A stretch of 64,000 bases of DNA from Flavobacterium ustbae (GCF_003946915.1 NZ_RPOC01000008.1:1-64000), one strand, 5' to 3'; counted from the stretch's first letter, positions 23,636 through 32,767 are shown. Notes: generated by a model not told the origin, from the sequence alone. Made by a program: numbers and translations.

Positions 23636-24418
23636 TTAGAATATCAATTTATATCCTGCAAGGAAAAGCATTACGGCAATAGCATTTCTAAGAAACTGAT
23701 CTGGAACTTTTCCGCTTAGCATACTTCCCATATAGATTCCTGGAAGAGATCCCATTAGTAATTGCCCCAATAATCCTAGATCAAGATTTCCCATAGAAGC
23801 GTGTCCAATTCCGGCAACGAGAGTTAACGGAACTGCGTGTGCGATTTCTGTTCCCACCAATTTTGGAGTTGGTAATAAAGGATAAAGGAAAAATAAAGTT
23901 ACCGTTCCTAAAGCTCCAGCTCCAATAGAAGTTAAAGTTACCGTTGCGCCAAGCAAGATTCCGATTCCTATAGTCAGCATATTTTGAGTGGTACTTTCGC
24001 TATGAAATTTATCTCCGGCGTGCTTCTGCGAAAACTTCATTAATTTTTGTTTGAATATAATCGCAACAGAAGTAAAAAGCAATGCCCAGCCTAAACTTTG
24101 TTTGATAACACGATTTATAGTTTCAATATCTGTTTTAATGCTGTGCAATATCCATAAAGTTAGTAAAGCAGCGGGAACGCTTCCTAAAGTAAGCCAGCCA
24201 GTAATTTTCCAGTTGATATTGCCTTTTTTATTGTGAACAAAAATTCCTCCAGCTTTAGTAAAAGCAGCGTAAAGTAAATCGGTTCCTACTGCTGTTGTGG
24301 GAGGTATATTAAAGTATAATAAAATGGGAGTCATTAAAGAACCACCTCCAACACCTGTTAACCCCACAATAAAACCAACCACTAAACCTGCAATGACAAG
24401 ACCAATCTGAAAATCCAT
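23636..24418 (-). CDS. TauE/SafE-family permease (sulfite exporter-like)
   Basis: The 260-residue protein has about 8 hydrophobic segments and the family glycine motifs GLTGVGGGSLMTPIL (near 20-35) and a related second-half repeat (TSIGAGALGTVTLFF). TauE/SafE proteins move sulfur oxyanions or sulfonates. It is divergent from a second, different TauE-like gene at 24729 that heads the assimilation operon. Direction of transport and substrate are unknown. Sulfite or sulfate is inferred from context. Confidence 0.82.
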   Translation of the reverse strand: MDFQIGLVIAGLVVGFIVGLTGVGGGSLMTPILLYFNIPPTTAVGTDLLYAAFTKAGGIFVHNKKGNINWKITGWLTLGSVPAALLTLWILHSIKTDIETINRVIKQSLGWALLFTSVAIIFKQKLMKFSQKHAGDKFHSESTTQNMLTIGIGILLGATVTLTSIGAGALGTVTLFFLYPLLPTPKLVGTEIAHAVPLTLVAGIGHASMGNLDLGLLGQLLMGSLPGIYMGSMLSGKVPDQFLRNAIAVMLFLAGYKLIF

Positions 24419-24599
24419 GAAAAAATATTTGCCGCTAAAATAATAACATTTTTATAATTATCCTATAGATTTGGTAGAGATTAAATATGTATTTTTGTAA
24501 ATCACAAAATTAGGATGTGCTGTTACAATATGATAAAGCAGTACATAATTTGTTAAATTAATTATTAATTCCTTTTTAAACGTCTGTTATCTTGGTTTG

Positions 24600-24610
24600 T
24601 AGGGTAATAG
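24600..24610 (+). promoter_or_regulatory. Shared motif TAGGGTAATAG upstream of cys promoter
   Basis: Identical 11-mer to 12329-12339, again preceded by GTTTG. It lies 27 bases before the -33 element at 24638. Confidence 0.5.
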
Positions 24611-24637
24611 CTTCTGCAAAAAAGTAAATATATTATT

Positions 24638-24666
24638 TTGATATTTCGAAATATGTAGTACATTTG
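24638..24666 (+). promoter_or_regulatory. Promoter of the sulfate assimilation operon with internal palindrome
   Basis: TTG (24638-24640) and TACATTTG (24659-24666, perfect TAnnTTTG) are 18 bases apart. The spacer contains the perfect 14-bp palindrome ATATTTCGAAATAT (24641-24654), ideally placed for a repressor. The 310-base gap from 24419 holds no gene. It contains this promoter and the two TAGGGTAAT motifs. Confidence 0.75.
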
Positions 24667-24687
24667 CAAAGTAATCTACTAAGCCGA

Positions 24688-24698
24688 TAGGGTAATGG
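24688..24698 (+). promoter_or_regulatory. Variant motif TAGGGTAATGG in cys leader
   Basis: One base differs from the TAGGGTAATAG motif. It lies downstream of the predicted start (near 24673), so it would be in the 5' untranslated RNA. It could act as DNA or RNA element. Confidence 0.4.
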
Positions 24699-24728
24699 AT
24701 TTTTAAGAACAAAACAAATTCTTAAAAT

Positions 24729-25631
24729 ATGGAAAATGAGCTTAAGTTAAACAACACTGCAATAAAGTCTGATGCTTTATTAAAAGAAAGATTATGGATT
24801 ATTATACCTGTTGTTTTGTTGTTAGGTTTGGTAACTACATTAATTTATAACCATCATGCTGAATTTTCGTGGGATGGTTTTGTTCAGGGATTTGATGAAA
24901 ATCTTTTAGCGTTCTTTTTAATTGGTGTTTTTGCGCAATTGGTAGACGGCGCTTTAGGAATGGGTTATGGCGCAACATCAACTTCATTTTTATTGGCTTA
25001 TGGGGTTCCGCCCGTAGTAAGTAGCACGGCAGTTCACGTTTCAGAAATGTTTACCACTGGAGCATCGGCACTTTCGCATCATCGTTTTGGAAACATCAAT
25101 AAAAAATTGGTAAAACATTTGTTGATTCCAGGAGTTTTAGGTTCAATTACAGGCGCTTATTTATTATCTGATGTGATTGACGGCGATATTATCAAGCCTT
25201 TTATTGCAATCTATATGATTGTTTTAGCTGCAATAATTATCAAAAAAGCGTTGAAGAAAAATGTTGAGAAAAAGAAAACCAAAAAACTAGGCGTTTTAGC
25301 TGTTTTTGGAGGTTTTATGGATTCGGTTGGTGGCGGAGGCTGGGGCCCAATTGTAACTTCAACATTACTAGGAAGAGGAAGAAATCCGAAATATACAATT
25401 GGTTCTGTTAATGCTGCTGAGTTTGCGATTTCATTTGCAAGTGGAATTACATTCATGCTTTTTGGCGGAATTCACGGCTGGCAGGTAATCATCGGACTGA
25501 TTTTAGGAGGCGTGATTGCAGCGCCGATTGCGGCATTTTTAGTAAATAGAATTAAAAGAAAACCAATGATGGTTGCGGTTGGGGTTCTAATTATATTATT
25601 GAGTTTAAAAACATTATCTAAATTATTGTAA
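24729..25631 (+). CDS. TauE/SafE-family permease, first gene of sulfate assimilation operon
   Basis: The 300-residue protein has an N-terminal extension and a first membrane segment (25-43). About 8 more hydrophobic segments and the family motifs LVDGALGMGYGATSTSFLLA (near 72-91) and GGFMDSVGGGGWGPIVTSTL follow. It is the head gene of an operon that reduces sulfate, and no CysPTWA or SulP transporter is seen in the window. It is therefore a candidate sulfate importer, though the family is usually described as exporters. cysH follows after 25 bases. Confidence 0.82.
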   Translation: MENELKLNNTAIKSDALLKERLWIIIPVVLLLGLVTTLIYNHHAEFSWDGFVQGFDENLLAFFLIGVFAQLVDGALGMGYGATSTSFLLAYGVPPVVSSTAVHVSEMFTTGASALSHHRFGNINKKLVKHLLIPGVLGSITGAYLLSDVIDGDIIKPFIAIYMIVLAAIIIKKALKKNVEKKKTKKLGVLAVFGGFMDSVGGGGWGPIVTSTLLGRGRNPKYTIGSVNAAEFAISFASGITFMLFGGIHGWQVIIGLILGGVIAAPIAAFLVNRIKRKPMMVAVGVLIILLSLKTLSKLL

Positions 25632-25656
25632 AAGATAATTTTAGAAAGGAGAGATT

Positions 25657-26367
25657 ATGAGTGCGAGTATTGTACAAGAATTATTAGAAAAAACTGCAGC
25701 TCTTTCGCTTGACGAAACCTTAGTTTTTTTAGCAAATGAATTTCCGGGAAAAGTAATTTTTTCGACTTCTTTTGGTCAAGAAGATCAGGTAATTACAGAT
25801 TTCATTGCAAAGAGTAACACAGATATTACAGTGTTTACTTTAGACACTGGAAGATTATTTCAGGAAACTTACGATGTTTTTCATAAAACATTAAAAAAAT
25901 ACAAAAGACCAATCGAAGTCTTTTTCCCAGAAGCGGCTTCAGTAGAAAATCTGCTTCAGACAAAAGGACCGAACAGTTTTTATGATTCGGTTGAAAATAG
26001 AAAAGAATGCTGTTTTATTAGAAAAGTAGTTCCGTTGAGAAAAGCTTTGGCAGGAAATTCAGTTTGGATTACAGGTTTAAGAGCCGAACAGTCAGAAAAC
26101 AGAAGTGATTTAAATCTATTTGAATACGACGGAGGTTTCGAAATCATCAAATTCAATCCGTTATTAAAATGGACTTTAGAAGAAGTTGAAGCCTATCTTT
26201 CAGAAAATAATGTTCCGCAAAATGCTTTGCACAAACAAGGTTTCATAAGTATCGGATGCGCGCCTTGTACGAGAGCAATTTTTCCAGGAGAAGATATCAG
26301 AGCCGGAAGATGGTGGTGGGAATCAAGCCACAAAGAATGCGGTTTGCATGGTGCGAAGAAAGGGTAA
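25657..26367 (+). CDS. cysH: Assimilatory adenylyl-sulfate (APS) reductase
   Basis: The 236-residue enzyme reduces activated sulfate to sulfite. It has the PP-loop-like STSFGQEDQVITD near residues 37-49, the catalytic Cys in ECGLHG near the C-terminus, and two cysteine pairs, CC at about 116-117 and CAPC at about 201-204. This CC...CxxC pattern binds a [4Fe-4S] cluster and marks APS reductases rather than PAPS reductases. No APS kinase is present nearby, in agreement. Electrons come from thioredoxin (family knowledge). Confidence 0.93.
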   Translation: MSASIVQELLEKTAALSLDETLVFLANEFPGKVIFSTSFGQEDQVITDFIAKSNTDITVFTLDTGRLFQETYDVFHKTLKKYKRPIEVFFPEAASVENLLQTKGPNSFYDSVENRKECCFIRKVVPLRKALAGNSVWITGLRAEQSENRSDLNLFEYDGGFEIIKFNPLLKWTLEEVEAYLSENNVPQNALHKQGFISIGCAPCTRAIFPGEDIRAGRWWWESSHKECGLHGAKKG

Positions 26368-26427
26368 ACTGGCATTAGTTTAAAAGTACTTAGTCCAGAG
26401 TCCTTAGTGCTATACAATAGATTTTGA

Positions 26428-26520
26428 GTTCCGTAGGAACGATTTATGTTGTAGCCACGGATTTTAATCCGTGGGAGAGATATAAAAGAAATCGGAGAAA
26501 CGGATTTTAATCCGTGGGAT
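26428..26520. repeat. REP-like palindromes between cysH and cysD
   Basis: AGTTCCGTAGGAAC, CCACGGATTTTAATCCGTGG and a second CGGATTTTAATCCG: two palindrome types in tandem, also found at 31828, 32550 and 37248. They lie inside the operon, where they could affect mRNA stability. Confidence 0.7.
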
Positions 26521-26602
26521 AATGAAAAAGAATAGAATAACAAAAGTTTCAGATTTCAATAACATGAAACCTTAAACTTGAAACAAAAAAATAACAACAA
26601 TA

Positions 26603-27502
26603 ATGAGTTCAGTATTAAAAACAAACGCTTTAGAGAGTGAAGCGATATACATTTTCAGAGAAGTAATTTCACAGTTTGACAAACCGGTTTTACTTTTCTC
26701 AGGAGGAAAAGATTCTATTACATTGGTGCGTTTGGCGCAAAAAGCATTTTTCCCTGCTAAGATTCCGTTTCCTCTATTACACGTTGATACGGGACATAAT
26801 TTTCCTGAAACAATCGCTTTCAGAGATAAATTGGTAAAAGAATTAGGTTTAGAGTTGATCGTTCGTAGTGTTCAGGATGCAATTGATGAAGGAAAAGTAG
26901 TGGAAGAAACTGGAAAATATTCTAGTAGAAACAGTTTACAAACGACTACACTTTTAGATGCAATTGAAGAATTTAAGTTTGATGCTTGTATTGGTGGAGC
27001 GCGTCGTGATGAAGAAAAAGCAAGAGCAAAAGAACGTATTTTCTCTGTTCGTGATGATTTCGGACAATGGGACGAAAAAAATCAAAGACCTGAGTTGTTT
27101 GATATTTTGAATGGAAAAATCGAAAACGGACAAAACGTTCGTGTTTTCCCAATTTCAAACTGGACAGAATTAGATGTTTGGAGTTATATTGAAAAAGAAA
27201 AAATCGAGATTCCATCAATCTATTTTTCACATAAAAGAAAAGTTTTTTTGAGAGACGGTTTAATCTGGTCACATTCTCCTTTTGTGTACCAAGAAGAAGA
27301 CGAACAAATCGAAGAAAGAATTGTTCGCTTCAGAACCGTTGGAGATATGAGTTGTACTGCGGCTGTTGAATCTTATGCAGCAACAATTGAAGAAGTAGTG
27401 GGCGAAATCAGATCATCAACCATTTCTGAAAGAGGAGCCAGAATCGATGACAAACGTTCTGAAGCTGCAATGGAGAAAAGAAAACAACAAGGATACTTTT
27501 AA
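26603..27502 (+). CDS. cysD: Sulfate adenylyltransferase subunit 2
   Basis: The 299-residue catalytic subunit of ATP sulfurylase makes APS from sulfate and ATP. It has the PP-loop FSGGKDSITLVRLA near residue 33 and HVDTGHNFPETIAFRD near 60, plus GGARRDEEKARAKERIFSVR near 130. It is full length compared with E. coli CysD. It pairs with the GTPase subunit CysN encoded 118 bases downstream. Confidence 0.95.
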   Translation: MSSVLKTNALESEAIYIFREVISQFDKPVLLFSGGKDSITLVRLAQKAFFPAKIPFPLLHVDTGHNFPETIAFRDKLVKELGLELIVRSVQDAIDEGKVVEETGKYSSRNSLQTTTLLDAIEEFKFDACIGGARRDEEKARAKERIFSVRDDFGQWDEKNQRPELFDILNGKIENGQNVRVFPISNWTELDVWSYIEKEKIEIPSIYFSHKRKVFLRDGLIWSHSPFVYQEEDEQIEERIVRFRTVGDMSCTAAVESYAATIEEVVGEIRSSTISERGARIDDKRSEAAMEKRKQQGYF

Positions 27503-27620
27503 TTTTTGGTAAGAAGTTAAAAATTAGAAGTAAGAAGAATCAAGAAAACAAAAACATACAGATTTATAAGTTTCGAGAGAACATGAAACATGAAACTTTA
27601 AACCTGAAACAATATATAAA

Positions 27621-28865
27621 ATGGACGTTTTAAAAATAGCAACAGCAGGAAGTGTAGATGACGGAAAAAGTACTTTGATTGGAAGATTATTGTACGATAC
27701 AAAATCATTGACAACAGATAAAATTGAAGCAATCGAGAAAAGCAGTAAACAAAAAGGATACGATTATCTTGACTTTTCGCTTGCAACAGACGGATTGGTG
27801 GCAGAAAGAGAGCAAGGAATCACGATTGACGTTGCACACATTTATTTTTCTACAGCAAAGAAAAGTTACATTATTGCCGATACTCCAGGTCACGTAGAAT
27901 ATACTAGAAACATGGTTACAGGAGCTTCAACTTCTCAGGTTTCTATCATTTTGATCGATGCCAGAAAAGGAGTTATTGAGCAAACATACCGTCACTTTTT
28001 TATCAATAATTTATTGAGAGTAAAAGAAGTAATCGTTGCCATAAACAAAATGGACTTAGTAGATTATTCAGAAGAAGTTTTCAATAAAATCAAAGCCGAT
28101 TTCGAAGCATTAAACGCAAAAAGTACTTATAAAGAACAAAACGTAAGTTACATTCCGTTAAGTGCAATCAATGGCGGAAACGTTGTGGACAAATCAGAAA
28201 ACATGCCTTGGTATGACGGGCAAACTGTTTTAGAACATTTAGAAGGATTACATTCTCATGATGTTTACGAAGCTGGAAAAGCACGTTTTCCTGTTCAGAC
28301 TGTTATTCGTCCAAAAACAGAAGAATACCACGACTTTAGAGGTTACGCAGGAAAATTATACGGAAACTCGATTAAAGTTGGAGATGCGGTAACGGTTCTT
28401 CCTTCTTTAACAGAATCAAAAGTTTCTAAAATTCACTTTTTCGATAAATCATTTGACGAAGCTACGGCTGGATCTTCAGTTACAATCGAATTAGAAAATG
28501 ATATCAATGTTACGAGAGGCGATATGATTGTAAAATCAGCTGAACTTCCAAAAATTGAAAAAGACATTACGACAACTATTTGCTGGATGGACAGCAAAAA
28601 GCTGGTTGCAGGGACAAAATATTTAGTTCAGCACAACACCAACAGAGTTTTAGCTAAAGTAGAAAGCATTAAAAATACAATTGCAACTGATTATTCAGGA
28701 ACAACAGAAGCTTCTCAATTAGCGATAAACGAAATCGGAGAAGTAACAATCAAATTAAGCAAACCATTGTATTTTGATTCTTATAACGAAAATAAATCAA
28801 ACGGCGCTTTTATCTTAATTGATACCGCTACCAATACCACAGCAGGAGTTGGATTTATTAAATAG
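27621..28865 (+). CDS. cysN: Sulfate adenylyltransferase subunit 1 (GTPase)
   Basis: The 414-residue translation-factor-type GTPase drives ATP sulfurylase. G motifs are visible: GSVDDGKSTL (G1, residues 10-19), DTPGHVEYT (G3, near 87-95) and NKMD (G4, near 143). EF-Tu-like beta-barrel domains follow. It is shorter than E. coli CysN (475) and has no CysC-type APS kinase fused, as is usual in Bacteroidetes. The short form plus an APS reductase means PAPS is not needed in this route. Confidence 0.95.
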   Translation: MDVLKIATAGSVDDGKSTLIGRLLYDTKSLTTDKIEAIEKSSKQKGYDYLDFSLATDGLVAEREQGITIDVAHIYFSTAKKSYIIADTPGHVEYTRNMVTGASTSQVSIILIDARKGVIEQTYRHFFINNLLRVKEVIVAINKMDLVDYSEEVFNKIKADFEALNAKSTYKEQNVSYIPLSAINGGNVVDKSENMPWYDGQTVLEHLEGLHSHDVYEAGKARFPVQTVIRPKTEEYHDFRGYAGKLYGNSIKVGDAVTVLPSLTESKVSKIHFFDKSFDEATAGSSVTIELENDINVTRGDMIVKSAELPKIEKDITTTICWMDSKKLVAGTKYLVQHNTNRVLAKVESIKNTIATDYSGTTEASQLAINEIGEVTIKLSKPLYFDSYNENKSNGAFILIDTATNTTAGVGFIK

Positions 28866-28932
28866 TTGATGGTTTATGGTTTTTTAGAAACCAACAATAA
28901 ACGACCAACAATAAACCAAAAACAAGAAAGAA

Positions 28933-31023
28933 ATGGAAAGTTTTAGAACAGAAATAGAAAATCCGGTAGTTCAGAAGGAGATTATCGAATTAGAAAAAAA
29001 GATTCACTTATTCCGCGGAGGAAAAATTGATGATGAGCGTTTTCGTAGTCTTCGTTTAGCGCGTGGTATTTACGGTCAGCGTCAAGAAGGCGTTCAGATG
29101 ATTCGTATCAAATTGCCTTACGGTAAAGTTACCAGCGAGCAGTTGAGAAGAATTACCGAAGTATCAGATAAATATTCTACAGGACGTTTACATATTACTA
29201 CACGTCAGGATATTCAGATTCACTATGTGAGTTTGGACAGAACGCCTGAACTTTGGTCAGAGTTAGCAAAAGACGATATTACTTTGCGTGAAGCTTGTGG
29301 AAACACGGTTAGAAATATTACAGGAAGCGAATTAGCTGGTGTAGACGTAAACGAACCATTTGATGTTTCGCCTTATGCACACGGACTTTTTCAATATTTG
29401 TTAAGAAACCCAATCTGTCAGGAAATGGGACGTAAATTCAAAATTTCGTTCTCTTCTTCAGACGAAGATACAGCGTTGAGTTATTTACACGATTTAGGAT
29501 TTATTCCAAAAATCAAAGATGGACAAAAAGGATTTAAAATCATGTTTGGTGGAGGTTTAGGATCTCAACCAGCACATGCAGAATTACTTTCTGAGTTTGT
29601 TCCAGTAAACGAAATCATCCCGACAGCAGAAGGAATCATCCGTATTTTTGACAGATACGGTGAGCGTGCCAAAAGAATGAAAGCGCGTATGAAATTCTTA
29701 ATCAAAGAAATGGGTAAAGACGCGTTCCTTGATTTAGTTGAAAAAGAGAAAAAAGCAATCGCTTTTGAAACATACGAAATTGATACAACTGCTTTTGACG
29801 GACCTATTCCAGAACCCGTTTTAGAAGTGCCACAAGTTAAAGTTGAGGATGTTGAAGCTTTTGAAAAATGGAAAGCATCAAATGTAATTGCGCAAAAACA
29901 AGCAGGATATTATGCAATTGGAATCAAAGTTTTATTAGGAGATTTTTATACAGATAAAGCCAGATTATTAGCCGATTTAATTAAAAATTACGCAGCAAAT
30001 GAGTTACGTTTTTCATTGCGTCAAAATATTGTAATACGCCACGTAAAAGAGGAAAATCTTCCATTCTTTTATCAAGAATTGGCCAAATTGGACTTTGTTC
30101 ATTTAGGTTATAATTCGGTTGGAGATATTACGGCATGTCCTGGTACAGACACTTGCAACTTGGGGATTGCGAGCAGTACAGGTATTGCCGAAGAATTAGA
30201 AAGAGTGATCAACACAGAATACCCACAATACAAAAACAACCGCGAAATTGAGATTAAAATTTCAGGTTGTATGAATGCCTGCGGACAACATAATATGTCG
30301 GCAATTGGTTTTCAGGGAATGTCTATCAACTCAGGAAAATTGGTAGCTCCGGCATTACAGGTTTTATTAGGAGGAGGAAGATTAGGAAACGGAGAAGGAC
30401 GTTTTGCTGATAAAGTAATCAAAATTCCAAGCCGTAGAGGGCCAGATGCTTTGCGTACCATTTTAAATGATTTTGATGCGAATGCAAACGGAGAAAAATT
30501 CCTGAATTATTACGATGCAAAAGGAGAAAAATACTTCTACGAAATCTTAAAACCATTGTCTGATGTAACCAATTTAACAGAAGCCGATTTTATCGATTGG
30601 GGAAATGCAGACAACTACGTAAAAGCAGTTGGAGTTGGAGAATGCGCCGGAGTTGTAATTGATTTGGTTGCTACTTTATTATTAGAGGCAAAAGAAAAAA
30701 TTAGTTTCGCTCAAGAAGCATTCGACGAAGGAAAATGGGCAGACGCCATTTACCATGCTTACGCAGGATTTGTAAACGGCGCAAAAGCATTATTACTTTC
30801 AGAAAACCAAAAAACAAATCACCACGCCGGAATCGTAGATTTGTTTGACACTGTTTTCATTGATACTAATAAAATAGAGTTGAATTCAACTTTTAAAGAT
30901 TTGGTTTACCAAATCAATAAAAACGAACCATCAGAAGCTTTCGCTAAAGATTACATTGCTCAGGCAGTAGTTTTCTTTGATAAAATCGAAACTTTCAGAG
31001 CACAAGAACTAGCAAATGCATAA
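28933..31023 (+). CDS. Ferredoxin-type sulfite reductase with C-terminal HEPN-like extension
   Basis: The 696-residue nitrite/sulfite reductase family enzyme makes sulfide from sulfite. Two ferredoxin-like/siroheme halves span residues 1-555. The [4Fe-4S]-siroheme cysteines are in TACPGTDTCNLG (near 400-411) and SGCMNACGQHN (near 443-453). The last 140 residues are an extra helical domain, resembling HEPN-like domains, that classic CysI lacks. Sulfite over nitrite specificity is inferred from the operon. The stop overlaps the start of the siroheme methyltransferase gene by 8 bases. An FNR gene downstream suggests ferredoxin electrons. Confidence 0.9.
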   Translation: MESFRTEIENPVVQKEIIELEKKIHLFRGGKIDDERFRSLRLARGIYGQRQEGVQMIRIKLPYGKVTSEQLRRITEVSDKYSTGRLHITTRQDIQIHYVSLDRTPELWSELAKDDITLREACGNTVRNITGSELAGVDVNEPFDVSPYAHGLFQYLLRNPICQEMGRKFKISFSSSDEDTALSYLHDLGFIPKIKDGQKGFKIMFGGGLGSQPAHAELLSEFVPVNEIIPTAEGIIRIFDRYGERAKRMKARMKFLIKEMGKDAFLDLVEKEKKAIAFETYEIDTTAFDGPIPEPVLEVPQVKVEDVEAFEKWKASNVIAQKQAGYYAIGIKVLLGDFYTDKARLLADLIKNYAANELRFSLRQNIVIRHVKEENLPFFYQELAKLDFVHLGYNSVGDITACPGTDTCNLGIASSTGIAEELERVINTEYPQYKNNREIEIKISGCMNACGQHNMSAIGFQGMSINSGKLVAPALQVLLGGGRLGNGEGRFADKVIKIPSRRGPDALRTILNDFDANANGEKFLNYYDAKGEKYFYEILKPLSDVTNLTEADFIDWGNADNYVKAVGVGECAGVVIDLVATLLLEAKEKISFAQEAFDEGKWADAIYHAYAGFVNGAKALLLSENQKTNHHAGIVDLFDTVFIDTNKIELNSTFKDLVYQINKNEPSEAFAKDYIAQAVVFFDKIETFRAQELANA

Positions 31024-31825
31024 TATAAAACCAAAAATAACTTTAGTCGGCGCAGGTCCTGGTGATCCGGAATTGCTTACGCTCAAAGCTGTAAAAGCGC
31101 TGGCTGAAGCCAATGTGGTTTTATACGACGCCTTAGCCAACGAAGAAATTCTGGATTACGCGCCTAAAAATGCCATCAGAATTTTTGTTGGAAAAAGAAT
31201 CGGAAATCATGCTTACACGCAAGATCAAATCAATCAATTGATTGTAGATAATGCGCTGACGTATGGAAATGTAGTTCGTTTAAAAGGCGGAGATCCTTTT
31301 ATTTTTGGAAGAGGAAGCGAAGAAGTAGAATTTGCAGAAAGTTTCGGAATTGAAACGATTGTTGTTCCAGGAATTTCATCAGTAATTGCAGTTCCTGCAA
31401 GTCAGGGAATTTCAATTACAAAAAGAGGAATTTCAGAAAGCTTTTGGGCGATTACAGGAACAACATCAGATAGAAAATTATCTTCAGATGTAGCTTTGGC
31501 AGCGCAATCTTCCGCAACCGTTGTAATCCTGATGGGAATGCATAAACTGTCTCAGATTGTTGATTTGTTTCAAAAAGAAAACAAAGGAAATCTGCCAGTT
31601 GCCATTATCCAAAACGGAACAACAGCAGAAGAAAAAGTTGGAGTTGGAACGGTAGATTCGATTATTGAAGTCGTAAGACAACAAAAATTGAGTTCGCCAG
31701 CGGTTATTGTTTTAGGTGAAGTTGTCCGCGAAAGCTATAAATTAAAAGGGTTTTACGAAGAATTTTGTCAAAAAAAAGAGTTGGATAAAATGTTCCGTCA
31801 GAATCAATTCGTTGGTAAAAAATGA
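31016..31825 (+). CDS. cobA: Uroporphyrinogen-III C-methyltransferase
   Basis: The 269-residue SAM-dependent enzyme makes precorrin-2 for siroheme. Its N-terminal SAM-binding VGAGPGDPELLTLKAVKAL and VVRLKGGDPFIFGRG are typical of this family. It overlaps the sulfite reductase gene by 8 bases and so is translationally coupled to the enzyme that needs siroheme. Together with the protein encoded at 31963 it replaces the trifunctional CysG of enterobacteria. Confidence 0.95.
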   Translation: MHNIKPKITLVGAGPGDPELLTLKAVKALAEANVVLYDALANEEILDYAPKNAIRIFVGKRIGNHAYTQDQINQLIVDNALTYGNVVRLKGGDPFIFGRGSEEVEFAESFGIETIVVPGISSVIAVPASQGISITKRGISESFWAITGTTSDRKLSSDVALAAQSSATVVILMGMHKLSQIVDLFQKENKGNLPVAIIQNGTTAEEKVGVGTVDSIIEVVRQQKLSSPAVIVLGEVVRESYKLKGFYEEFCQKKELDKMFRQNQFVGKK

Positions 31826-31827
31826 TG

Positions 31828-31922
31828 TTCCGTTAGTAACGAACAATATTGTAGTTCTGGATTTTAATCTAGGGAAATAAAACGACAGATTGAAAACATA
31901 GCCCACGGTTTCAACCGTGGGA
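31828..31922. repeat. REP-like palindromes between cobA and siroheme synthase gene
   Basis: GTTCCGTTAGTAACGAAC-type palindrome, a degenerate CTGGATTTTAATCTAG, and CCCACGGTTTCAACCGTGGG. Same families as at 26428 and 41405. Confidence 0.65.
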
Positions 31923-31962
31923 AAGTCAGATTTTCGTAATTTCGACGAAACAAAAAATTAAA

Positions 31963-32544
31963 ATGGAACAAAACGAATTATATCCAATATTTCTAAAGCT
32001 TCACAATTTAAATGTATTAATTGTAGGCGGAGGAAATGTAGGTCTGGAAAAGCTTTCTTTCTTGCTGAAGTCAAGTCCGAATGCCAATGTTGAGGTAGTA
32101 GCAAAAGAATTTCATTTAGAAATAAAAATTCTGGCAGAACAGCATCCTTCGATAAAATTGACAAAATCGAAGTTTAAAAAGAAGATGCTCAAAAAGCGTC
32201 ATATGGTAATTGCCTGTACAGATAATCTTGAAGTCAATAAAAGAGTGTACGACTTAGCTAGAAAACGCTATTTGATATGCAATATTGCCGACACACCAGA
32301 TTTATGCGATTATTATTTGGGCGGAATCGTAACAAAAGGAAATGTAAAAATTGCCATTTCGACCAACGGAAAATCGCCAACAACGGCAAAAAGGCTTCGG
32401 GAATTTTTCGAAGAAGTAATTCCAGAAGATATCAATCAAATGGTTGAGAATCTAAATGAATACCGAAAAACGCTAAAAGGCAATTTTGAAGAAAAGGTAA
32501 AAAGAATGAATGAGATCACCTCGTCATTAAAAAATAAAGAATAA
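31963..32544 (+). CDS. Precorrin-2 dehydrogenase / sirohydrochlorin ferrochelatase
   Basis: The 193-residue protein is like yeast Met8p or the N-terminal part of CysG. It has the NAD-binding GGGNVGLEKLSFLL near residues 22-35, NIADTPDLCDYYLGG near 106-120, and ISTNGKSPTTAKRLREF near 131-147. It converts precorrin-2 to sirohydrochlorin and then inserts iron to make siroheme. It belongs to the assimilation operon. Confidence 0.9.
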   Translation: MEQNELYPIFLKLHNLNVLIVGGGNVGLEKLSFLLKSSPNANVEVVAKEFHLEIKILAEQHPSIKLTKSKFKKKMLKKRHMVIACTDNLEVNKRVYDLARKRYLICNIADTPDLCDYYLGGIVTKGNVKIAISTNGKSPTTAKRLREFFEEVIPEDINQMVENLNEYRKTLKGNFEEKVKRMNEITSSLKNKE

Positions 32545-32549
32545 AAAGT

Positions 32550-32641
32550 TCCGGAGGAACGATCAATATTGTAGCCTCGGGTTTTAACCCGAGGATGCGA
32601 AGAAACGTCCGACATTGTAGCCTCGGGTTTTAACCCGATGA
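32550..32641. repeat. REP-like palindromes between siroheme gene and FNR gene
   Basis: GTTCCGGAGGAAC, then two copies of a GTAGCCTCGGGTTTTAACCC unit about 40 bases apart. Both palindromes are intact or nearly so. Confidence 0.7.
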
Positions 32642-32767
32642 ACGATGAGATTAAAAAATAAAGGAGTAAAAAAGTTTCGTAAAAGAAATAAATGATAAAA
32701 ATCATTGACAGTACAAGGATTTATTCGTTTCTTTGCGTTATTAAGAATGATTATAAACAACACCATA

